Notes under the pieces: generated by a model
Databases searched by the model: none
Seen by the model: the letters and a program-made list of their open reading frames with translations, nothing else
What the model was told of the DNA's origin: nothing
DNA from: Bdellovibrio sp.
GTDB taxonomy: Bacteria; Myxococcota; SpSt-1050
Length of the DNA stretch: 64,000 nucleotides
Direction of reading: 5' to 3'
Assembly (NCBI GenBank): GCA_020725805.1
Contig: DYEF01000023.1
Location: 1 to 64,000 of the forward strand
Program-made: the position numbers and the translations under genes
In this document: positions 52,220-59,502 of the stretch, piece after piece
How positions within the stretch are numbered: position 1 is the first letter of the stretch
How the letters are laid out: each line of letters opens with the position of its first letter

Positions 52220-53536
52220 ATGGTAGAACGTTATGACGTCAGGGAAGTAAGTTCGCTGTTTACAGAGACGGCAAGATTCAACGAGTTTCTCGAGATTGAA
52301 TTACTGGTATGCGAGGCATACGAACGTTCGGGGAAAATACCTTCCGGAACGACACTAAAGTTAAGGGAACTCATCGGCAGACTGACCGATGAGGATGTAA
52401 AGAAGATAAACGAGATAGAAAAGACAACAAAACACGATATCATCGCATTTTTAACACTCATTGAACAGAAGGCGGGCGACCTCTCCAGATATATACACCT
52501 CGGGCTTACGAGCTATGACGTAGTGGATACGGCACTCTCCTCTCTTATGGTAAAGGCGCTCGGGATAATAATATCGGATCTCAGGAAACTGGCAGACGTT
52601 CTGATGCAAAAGGCGGATGAGTTTAAGTATACACCGATGATCGGACGGTCTCACGGGATACACGCCGAACCTATTACCTTCGGACATAAACTGATAAACT
52701 TCTACGATGAAACCATGCGCAATCTTGCCAGACTCGAAAGGGCCAGAGAAAACATTGCTGTAGGTAAAATATCCGGGGCAGTTGGAATCTACGGCAACGT
52801 CGACCCTGATGTGGAGAACTATGTGCTGAACAAACTAAACCTCAGACCTCTCTTTGCAACGACGCAGGTAATTCCGAGGGATATACACGCAGAGCTAATC
52901 CTGAGCCTTGCAATTAATGCTGCCTCGCTGGAGAAGTTTGCAACGGAGATAAGGCATCTTCAGAGGACGGAGCTCAGGGAAGTATTTGAATTCTTTACCA
53001 AAGGGCAGAAAGGCTCCTCCGCCATGCCGCACAAAAAGAATCCGATACTTTCGGAAAACGTCTGCGGCCTTGCACGAATTATAAAATCATACACAGTTGC
53101 CGCTCTGGAAAATATCCCGCTCTGGCACGAAAGGGATATATCGCACTCGTCTGTCGAGAGGATTATGCTCTCGGATGTCTTTACTCTCTCATCTTTTACC
53201 ATACGAAGGACGACCCAGATATTCGAAAAGATGATAGTACTCCCCGAAAATATGCAAAAGAATCTCGACATTACAAAAGGCCTCTATTTCTCAGAATCAC
53301 TCCTCCTAAAGATTGTCGAAAAAGGATATCTGAGACAAAAGGCCTATGAACTCGTTCAGAAACTGGCATTACATGCCTTCGAAAATGACCTCGACTTCAA
53401 ATCCGTTGTAAAGGAGAGCGATGAGATAAAAGCCATTCTGTCCGAAAAGGAAATAGAGTCTGTCTTCAATTTTGACCATCACTTCAGAAACATAAACTTC
53501 ATTTTCGAAAGTGTAAAAAATAAATACAGGACCTGA
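52220..53536 (+). CDS. purB: Adenylosuccinate lyase
   Basis: A 438-residue fumarase/aspartase superfamily enzyme that removes fumarate from SAICAR and from adenylosuccinate in purine synthesis. Motifs are TKHDIIAFLTLIEQKAG, LTSYDVVDTALSSLM, GRSHGIHAEPITFG with the catalytic acid His, and the signature GSSAMPHKKNPILSENVCG. The C-terminal helices have normal length. The start is the ATG at 52220 with ACGGAGG upstream; an ATG at 52190 gives 10 extra residues without a ribosome site. It follows sctV by 76 bases and is likely a separate housekeeping unit. Confidence 0.95.
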   Translation: MVERYDVREVSSLFTETARFNEFLEIELLVCEAYERSGKIPSGTTLKLRELIGRLTDEDVKKINEIEKTTKHDIIAFLTLIEQKAGDLSRYIHLGLTSYDVVDTALSSLMVKALGIIISDLRKLADVLMQKADEFKYTPMIGRSHGIHAEPITFGHKLINFYDETMRNLARLERARENIAVGKISGAVGIYGNVDPDVENYVLNKLNLRPLFATTQVIPRDIHAELILSLAINAASLEKFATEIRHLQRTELREVFEFFTKGQKGSSAMPHKKNPILSENVCGLARIIKSYTVAALENIPLWHERDISHSSVERIMLSDVFTLSSFTIRRTTQIFEKMIVLPENMQKNLDITKGLYFSESLLLKIVEKGYLRQKAYELVQKLALHAFENDLDFKSVVKESDEIKAILSEKEIESVFNFDHHFRNINFIFESVKNKYRT

Positions 53537-53669
53537 TTTTTTGCCTTTACATAAAAATTGTATACAAAAGGAATCTGTGCTCCGGGATATTCCCCCTTAC
53601 AATGCTTATCAGTACCGGAAGCAGAGTCAGGCGATAAAATTCTAAACCGGTTTATCAGGCAGTCAGGTG

Positions 53670-53684
53670 CCGGTTACAAACCGG
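53670..53684. other. Small CCGGTT/AACCGG hairpin in a 367-base gene-free gap
   Basis: The gap 53537-53903 has no credible gene. It is rich in CCGG words and in GGTGCCGG variants of the dispersed repeat (near 53667 and 53768). CCGGTT (53670-53675), ACA, then AACCGG (53679-53684) forms a perfect six-pair hairpin with a three-base loop. It lacks a T run, so it is not a standard terminator. Confidence 0.35.
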
Positions 53685-53903
53685 GTGAAGAGTATCTGCC
53701 TTAAAGAGTATCCGGCAGCCTCTATTGCCTTGATTTCACGCCGTTTTTTGCAATATCCGGAAGAGAGGTGCCGGGCAGAATTTGCCGGATTTACCCGGAA
53801 GATATCCGTTTGTAAATGACTAGATTTCCGGTCTGTTTTCTGTTGCCATTAATTTTATTTAATGTTAGTCATTTCGGGTTACAGGGTATGGGTTGGTAAG
53901 ATT

Positions 53904-54047
53904 ATGACACATCTGGCGAAAAGAGTTAGACGTTATATGGTCTTCATAGTCTTATCCGTCATTATCGCATCCTGCGGGATAAAGGCTCCGCCCAAACCCT
54001 CTGGTCAGGCACTTGCGGAGGTCATTATATGTTCAAAGGCTCGATAG
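53904..54047 (+). CDS. LptM-like small lipoprotein
   Basis: 47 residues. The signal peptide MTHLAKRVRRYMVFIVLSVIIAS ends at a lipobox Cys followed by CGIKAPPKPSG, the hallmark of LptM/YifL-type proteins (CG-x-K-x-P), which help LptD form correct disulfides at the outer membrane. It overlaps dapA by 19 bases. Gene order lptM next to lysA/dap genes is widespread. I chose the ATG at 53904 because the signal peptide begins there; the frame opens at 53862. The C-terminal part after the Pro motif (QALAEVIICSKAR) is short and lies in the overlap. Confidence 0.6.
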   Translation: MTHLAKRVRRYMVFIVLSVIIASCGIKAPPKPSGQALAEVIICSKAR

Positions 54048-54910
54048 TTGCTATTGTTACCCCGTTCAGAAACGGCAGAATTGACAAGACAGCCTTAAAG
54101 GAACTTGTCAAATGGCATATACGGCATAAAACGGATGCTATTGTGGTAAACGGAACTACCGGTGAAACCCCTACCCTTTCCCGGGAGGAGCAGAAGGAGA
54201 ATATTTATACCGTACTCGAGGCCACCGATTCGAGAATTCCGGTCATTGCAGGTATCGGTTCGAACAGTACCGAACATACTATCGACAACGCAAAGACGGC
54301 TATATCCTGCGGCGTCGACGGTCTGCTCGTTGTAACACCCTACTACAACAAACCCACACAGGAAGGAATGTACCAGCATTTCAGAAAGATATCCGAACTC
54401 TCGCCTGTCCCGATAATCCTCTACAACGTACCGGGCAGAACGGGAGTCTCACTGAAGACTGAGACAGTAATGAGGCTTGCCCTTCTCAAAAATATCGTCG
54501 GGATAAAAGAGGCGGGCGGTGACTTCAAAATGGTTATGGAACTTGCATCGAATCTTAAGAATTTCGATATACTCTGCGGAGACGATGCCCTCAATCTGCC
54601 TATGGCATCGGTAGGTTCAAACGGGGCAATAAGTGTAACCGCAAATGTCGTACCGAATCTTATGTCGAGGATGTACAAACTCATAGAAAAAGGAGATTTC
54701 AGAGAGGCAAAGAAGATTCATCTCGGGCTGAGGCACCTGAATTCGGTTCTCTTCATCGAGTCAAATCCGATTCCGGTCAAGGCTGTTTTATCGCTTATGA
54801 AGAAGATAAAAAACGAACTAAGACTTCCGCTCACTCCAATATCTGCGGAAAACATGAAGAAGATAAAGGCTGTCATCGACAGATACTACCCCGAAATCTA
54901 TAAATTATAA
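54029..54910 (+). CDS. dapA: 4-hydroxy-tetrahydrodipicolinate synthase
   Basis: A 293-residue class I aldolase-type TIM barrel condensing pyruvate with aspartate semialdehyde in lysine/diaminopimelate synthesis. Visible motifs are GSIVAIVTPF at the N-terminus, VVNGTTGETPTLSREE, LVVTPYYNKPTQEG, LYNVPGRTGV with the active-site Tyr and Arg, and the Schiff-base Lys in IVGIKEAGGDF. The length is typical. GGAGG in the end of the lptM-like gene provides its ribosome site. dapB follows after 15 bases. Confidence 0.96.
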   Translation: MFKGSIVAIVTPFRNGRIDKTALKELVKWHIRHKTDAIVVNGTTGETPTLSREEQKENIYTVLEATDSRIPVIAGIGSNSTEHTIDNAKTAISCGVDGLLVVTPYYNKPTQEGMYQHFRKISELSPVPIILYNVPGRTGVSLKTETVMRLALLKNIVGIKEAGGDFKMVMELASNLKNFDILCGDDALNLPMASVGSNGAISVTANVVPNLMSRMYKLIEKGDFREAKKIHLGLRHLNSVLFIESNPIPVKAVLSLMKKIKNELRLPLTPISAENMKKIKAVIDRYYPEIYKL

Positions 54911-54925
54911 CTAAAGGAGCGTATT

Positions 54926-55735
54926 ATGATAAAAATCGTCGTAATCGGTGCAATGGGAAGAATGGGAAGACTTATTATTCAGACAATTACAGAAGACCCT
55001 GACACAGAACTCTGCGGTGCGGTAGAGGTCTTCGGGCACAAGGATATCGGAAAGGATATCGGGAATCTCTGCGGTCTTGGTACCCTCGGAATGCCCCTCT
55101 CCGATGACCTCGAGAAGGTAATTACCGGGTCTGACTGCATCATCGACTTCTCCACACCAAAATCTACTCTCGAAAACCTGCCGGTTGCGGCAGAAAACGG
55201 CACCCCGGTAGTAATAGGCACGACCGGACTGACGGGCCGCAAAGAGATGAAACAGATAAGGCTCTACAGCAAGAAAATTCCTGTCCTCTTCTCTCCCAAT
55301 ATGAGTATCGGTATGAATATACTTTTTAAGGTCGTCAGGGATGTTGCAAAATTTACAAAGGGCAGATTTGACATCGACATCCTCGATATTCACCACCGCA
55401 CAAAGAAGGACGTCCCGAGCGGCACTGCCCTGAAACTTGCAGAGAACGTAGCTGTTGCAAGAGGACTCGATGCAAAGAAGAATATTCACTTTATGAGACA
55501 CGAAACCAACTTTACAAGAGACCCGAACGAGATAAAGATAATGGCCTCCAGAATCGGAGACATTGTAGGGGAGCATACTGTCTTCTTTGGCGGGAAAGGC
55601 GAGAGTATCGAGATAACACACAGGGCATCGAACAGACAGAACTTTGCCGAGGGCGCTATTCTGGCAGCAAAATGGCTTGTCAACCAGAAGAAGGGCCTTT
55701 ACAGCATGTCAGACGTTCTGGGACTGAATGATTGA
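54926..55735 (+). CDS. dapB: 4-hydroxy-tetrahydrodipicolinate reductase
   Basis: 269 residues, the NAD(P)H-dependent step after DapA. The N-terminal Rossmann fold has VIGAMGRMGRLIIQ (GxxGxMG). The catalytic region is DILDIHHRTKKDVPSGTALK with the His pair and Lys, and the dimer region ends HRASNRQNFAEGAI. The length is typical. The stop overlaps the next gene's TTG start (TTGA). Co-transcribed with dapA and the EamA transporter. Confidence 0.96.
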   Translation: MIKIVVIGAMGRMGRLIIQTITEDPDTELCGAVEVFGHKDIGKDIGNLCGLGTLGMPLSDDLEKVITGSDCIIDFSTPKSTLENLPVAAENGTPVVIGTTGLTGRKEMKQIRLYSKKIPVLFSPNMSIGMNILFKVVRDVAKFTKGRFDIDILDIHHRTKKDVPSGTALKLAENVAVARGLDAKKNIHFMRHETNFTRDPNEIKIMASRIGDIVGEHTVFFGGKGESIEITHRASNRQNFAEGAILAAKWLVNQKKGLYSMSDVLGLND

Positions 55736-56586
55736 CTGAGCAAAGAACATTTCTTCCGCTTGTAATAATAACCGGTATCGTCTCTATTTCATTCGCCGGG
55801 CCTGTTACGAGTATGGTAGCAATGCCCGCCGTTGCAATTGCGCTCTTCAGACTCTCTATATCCTTTATAATCCTTCTCCCCTTCTTTATCAGAGAAATTA
55901 CGAATAGTCAGTTTCCGGAGATAAAACTGATAAAACTCTCACTATTGGCCTCCGTATTTCTGGCACTACATTTTATATTCTGGATCAGTTCGCTAAAATA
56001 CACAAGTGTTACGAGTTCGGTCGTGCTCGTAACGACCAACCCCCTCTTTGTCGGAATCCTTTCTGCCCTTTTATTAAGGGAAAGACCCGGGAAAAAACTG
56101 ATAATAGCCATTTCAATAGTTCTTCTCGGAGGTATAATCATATCGTCGGGTGAAGAGATCGACAGCATTAAAATAAAAGGAAATCTGCTCGCACTGGCAG
56201 GTGCCGTAATGGCCTCACTTTATATAATAACAACAAGGAAAGCGAGGCAGAACTACTCACTCGTTACATATACCACAGTGCTCTATCTCTTTACCTCGGG
56301 CATACTTCTCATAGCAGCACTGATATCGGATACGAAACTCTTTTACTACCCTGCAAAGAACTACCTGCTCATATTATTTCTCGCGATAGTCCCGCAGCTT
56401 CTGGGGCACAACTCCTTTAACTGGGCGCTAAAATATCTCTCCCCTACAGTCGTAGCAATTCTGATACTTTTCGAACCTATAGGCGCAACAATAATATCCC
56501 ATTTTATCTTCGGATATATCCCGTCTACGGGAGAAATAATAGGTTCAGCACTGATTCTGACAGGAATACTCGTATCACTAATTTAA
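55732..56586 (+). CDS. EamA/DMT family transporter
   Basis: A 284-residue integral membrane protein with about ten hydrophobic segments in two repeated EamA units (about 6-135 and 145-284): FAGPVTSMVAMPAVAIALFR, LALHFIFWISSLKYTSVTSS and LILFLAIVPQLLGHNSFNWA. The family exports or imports amino acids and metabolites such as threonine, cysteine or purines. The TTG start at 55732 overlaps the dapB stop. Position after dapA-dapB suggests a link to lysine or a related amino acid, but substrate is unproven. Confidence 0.88.
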   Translation: MTEQRTFLPLVIITGIVSISFAGPVTSMVAMPAVAIALFRLSISFIILLPFFIREITNSQFPEIKLIKLSLLASVFLALHFIFWISSLKYTSVTSSVVLVTTNPLFVGILSALLLRERPGKKLIIAISIVLLGGIIISSGEEIDSIKIKGNLLALAGAVMASLYIITTRKARQNYSLVTYTTVLYLFTSGILLIAALISDTKLFYYPAKNYLLILFLAIVPQLLGHNSFNWALKYLSPTVVAILILFEPIGATIISHFIFGYIPSTGEIIGSALILTGILVSLI

Positions 56587-56621
56587 TCTGAAAAACTATT
56601 ACCAGTCAGGAAAGATATGGC

Positions 56622-56690
56622 TAAAGGCCGGTACTAAAGGCCGGTGCCAGATACCTTTTTAATCCATTGAAACGATTGAAAAACATCTGC
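56622..56690. repeat. Second dispersed-repeat copy with duplicated TAAAGGCCGGT head
   Basis: TAAAGGCCGGTAC (56622-56634) is repeated as TAAAGGCCGGTGC (56635-56647). It then runs through GGTGCCAGATAC into CTTTTTAATCCATTGAAAC. The match to 11150-11205 at both ends suggests a common intergenic element. Confidence 0.5.
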
Positions 56691-56775
56691 TCCCGGTATT
56701 TTGTCCAAACATTGAACACAGATGCATAACCGGTCGGAATCCGGCGAATCATTAATAGTTTTTGCGATATTAGTT

Positions 56776-56809
56776 TAAAATAAAAAAGGCGAGGAATTTT
56801 CCTCGCCTT
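56776..56809 (-). terminator. Rho-independent terminator of the Cys-rich lipoprotein gene
   Basis: Perfect 10-bp arms AAGGCGAGGA (56786-56795) and TCCTCGCCTT (56800-56809) with loop ATTT. On the minus strand the stem is followed by TTTTTATTTT. It is 23 bases beyond the stop at 56833. Confidence 0.92.
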
Positions 56810-56832
56810 ATGTCGGAATTTAGATTCCGTTA

Positions 56833-59154
56833 TTATTCTGTTGCACAGCTGTTGCTGTCGGGTACACAGAGATTTACCCCGTTTACATCCTTACAGGTGA
56901 ATTTTTCGGGGCAGGCTCCCGGGACTTTCGGGTCACAGGAAGCGAGGCAGAACATATCTGCTCCGCTGTCAGGTACCTTTACACATCTGTTGGGCGGATT
57001 CGGATTGTTATAATCCGGATTGCCGCTGTTGCAATATGCATCCTCAAAGCAGGGTACGCACAAAAGTTCGGTCATAGGAATGCATATACCCTGATACAGG
57101 GCACCAAGTCCGAGCCAGGATTCATAGCAGGCATAACCTGCCGGACAATCGGCGTTGGTCTTGCAGATGCTGGAGCATTTCCCGTTGTTGAGACAGAGGT
57201 CATTGGCGCAGGGCTTATCAATGCAGGCCTCGTGACAGACCTCGTCTGTCGAACAGGCAACGCAATCACCATTGAAGCCCGCTCCTCCCTCTGTCGGGGC
57301 AGAACAGAATGAATAGACCTTATTTGCCTTCGTATCAAATCCGTACATCTTGCAGACTTCGCCGTTGGAGCAGTCCTTGTCTCCGTTGCACTCCTTGCCG
57401 GAACCGGAGAAAGGAATACAGAGGTTTGTCTGATTTACAGTGTCATAACCCTCTGAAAGCGGCTGAGGCATACATTTCCAGGTATAATTACCGGCCTTAC
57501 CATAATCGCAGTCTGCACCGATATTGTCACAGGCGCCGGAGCAGTATCCTACTCTCAGACAGAGATTTGTCGAACAGGAGAAAGATGCCTGGCACTGCTG
57601 CCCGGGTTTGCTGGCCCCTGAATATTCCTTTGCACAGATCGAAACGGTATTGTCATCATATGTTTCGGGTCTGGAATAGTCGTCATTGTCCTCGTTGCCA
57701 AAGATAAGTTTGCAGATTTCTCCCGAGACCTTGCAGTCTGACGGCTTTTCACACTTGGTCGGCTTATCTCCCTGATAAACGGTCGGCATACAGATGCCCA
57801 TATAAACCACCGTACAGCCCGCCTGGTCGAGGCTCATTCCCACATCACGGCATACTCCCTTAAAGCCGTCGCCGTAATTGCAGGTGCAGTCCTGGTCAGT
57901 GCAGTTGACATTTGCCACACACTTGTTGTTGAGACACTTGAGACTGCAGCACTCACCGTCCACGGTACAGGTCTGGTCGACCTTCTTGCAGTTGGGATGA
58001 CAGAATGAGGCACACTTTCCTTCGAGGCAGAAGAGAGAGCAGCAATCGTCGTCTTCGGTACAGTCCTCGCCTGCCTTCTTCCCGCCTTTTGAGAGCTCAC
58101 AGGTCTCGCCGCACTTGGTATTCAGTCCAAGGATGGACTGACCGGTTTTGTCAAGAGTAAAGCCCATCTGGCATTTCTGATTATCTGAGCAGGTATTATC
58201 ACCGTAGCAGTCGGGTCTGAAACGGTTCGGGAAGCAGGATGAACAATACTTCTTCTCGACAACCACTTTGGTTTTGGTATCATAGGTCTTGAAGAGATTA
58301 CAACTCATATCTCCCACACAGTCATCATCTTTTTCACACTCCTTATCGTCCTTTACATAACAGCTCTGGCAGATATTACCTCCGTGGGCGTTCGAGGAGG
58401 CACAGTATTTTTCCTGTGAGTATATACAGTCCCTGTTGTCATTGCAATAATTTACGCATCTGTCTGTCTTCACACACATAGCCGTTCCGTACTGTGCCGA
58501 ACTCAGACACTCGTAGCAATTCATCCTGTAACCGCCAACAATGTTGAAGAACTCGGCACAATCAGCAGACTTTTCACACTTCTTCGAACAGACCGAACCT
58601 GACTTGTAAACACCGTTATCATCTCTCTCTCCGACACAATAAGTCTCCCCGGCCTTGCAGGCTACGTTCCCAAGTTTGTCACAGGGCTCTCCCGCGCCTC
58701 TGTTGAGTGGAGTACAGGCTCCTTCCGTATACATACAAACCTTCTTGGTAGAATCGAGTGAATCATATGTACAGCAGTAATTCTTCTCTCCGGCAAAGCC
58801 TGCACAGTCCGCATCTGTTTCACAGCTCTTTGAACAATAACTGTTCTTTATCTTAGCCGTAATACCGTAGCATAATCCCGACGCACAGTTGTCATCGGAT
58901 GAGCAGAGTTCACCGTTATTTTTAAGCGGCTTCTTACAGGTCTTGCTTGTAGGGTTACATTCCAGCCCCTCACAGCAGTCCTCTGTCTTTTCACACTTCT
59001 GGTTGAGGGCTGAACATTGCGGTCCGGTATCGCCGGTACCGGTAGTGTCCGTTGGTGCAGCATCCTTACTCCCGCCGTTCCCATCATCCGAGGAACATGC
59101 ATTCAGCAATGCTACCGAAAGAATAATTCCTAAAATCACCAAAAACTTCTTCAT
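56833..59154 (-). CDS. Large Cys-rich lipoprotein with Dickkopf-like repeats
   Basis: A 773-residue lipoprotein. The signal peptide (MKKFLVILGIILSVALLNAC) and an Asp/Thr/Gly linker (KDAAPTDTTGTGDTG) precede a very Cys-rich extracellular part. Repeated units resemble CxxxxCxxxxDCCxGLxCxxxxxxC, e.g. QKCEKTEDCCEGLECNPTSK, SSDDNCASGLC, DGECCSLKCLNNKCV and CEKDDDCVGDMSCN. Disulfide-rich Dickkopf-like modules are common in myxobacterial and related genomes as surface proteins of unknown role. I chose the ATG at 59154 with TAGGAGG upstream. It has its own promoter and terminator. With this many disulfides the CcdA-thioredoxin protein at 9979 may matter for its folding (inference). Confidence 0.8.
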   Translation of the reverse strand: MKKFLVILGIILSVALLNACSSDDGNGGSKDAAPTDTTGTGDTGPQCSALNQKCEKTEDCCEGLECNPTSKTCKKPLKNNGELCSSDDNCASGLCYGITAKIKNSYCSKSCETDADCAGFAGEKNYCCTYDSLDSTKKVCMYTEGACTPLNRGAGEPCDKLGNVACKAGETYCVGERDDNGVYKSGSVCSKKCEKSADCAEFFNIVGGYRMNCYECLSSAQYGTAMCVKTDRCVNYCNDNRDCIYSQEKYCASSNAHGGNICQSCYVKDDKECEKDDDCVGDMSCNLFKTYDTKTKVVVEKKYCSSCFPNRFRPDCYGDNTCSDNQKCQMGFTLDKTGQSILGLNTKCGETCELSKGGKKAGEDCTEDDDCCSLFCLEGKCASFCHPNCKKVDQTCTVDGECCSLKCLNNKCVANVNCTDQDCTCNYGDGFKGVCRDVGMSLDQAGCTVVYMGICMPTVYQGDKPTKCEKPSDCKVSGEICKLIFGNEDNDDYSRPETYDDNTVSICAKEYSGASKPGQQCQASFSCSTNLCLRVGYCSGACDNIGADCDYGKAGNYTWKCMPQPLSEGYDTVNQTNLCIPFSGSGKECNGDKDCSNGEVCKMYGFDTKANKVYSFCSAPTEGGAGFNGDCVACSTDEVCHEACIDKPCANDLCLNNGKCSSICKTNADCPAGYACYESWLGLGALYQGICIPMTELLCVPCFEDAYCNSGNPDYNNPNPPNRCVKVPDSGADMFCLASCDPKVPGACPEKFTCKDVNGVNLCVPDSNSCATE

Positions 59155-59201
59155 CAAAAACCTCCTAAAAATGGTTTATTTACGCCAAAAACAGCCCGCC
59201 T

Positions 59202-59230
59202 AATACAATATATAATAACCGTATTGTCAA
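59202..59230 (-). promoter_or_regulatory. Promoter of the Cys-rich lipoprotein gene
   Basis: Minus strand TTGACA (59225-59230), 17 bases, then TGTATT (59202-59207), 4/6. The leader to 59154 is about 40 bases. The region 59155-59502 has no gene and carries this and the divergent promoter at 59428. Confidence 0.55.
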
Positions 59231-59427
59231 ATATAAAAGCAGCAAAATCCTGATTTTTCTGAAATTCTTGTCATATCATAATTCATCCGGAATCCACCTG
59301 TAGCAAAGTCAACACTATCTATAATAATGTTACATCATAATCTTTATCTTTATTCAAACACCTGTCCGACTCAGATAACATACATCTGTACAGATTATCA
59401 GGGTAAATATTTTGACCACTATACTTG

Positions 59428-59456
59428 TTGACTTAAATTTACATTTTTACTAATAT
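59428..59456 (+). promoter_or_regulatory. Promoter of the tandem phenol-lyase gene
   Basis: TTGACT (59428-59433), 17 bases, then TAATAT (59451-59456), the same -10 as at 13222. Transcription should begin near 59463. An AAAGGAAC ribosome site precedes the ATG at 59503. Confidence 0.6.
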
Positions 59457-59502
59457 CCTCCCGTTTTGAAAGATTAACCTTTTTTCAGGAAAGGAACAGA
59501 AT

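Noticed and set aside
54911-55621. 236-codon minus-strand ORF opposite dapB
   Set aside because: Antisense to a textbook DapB with all motifs.
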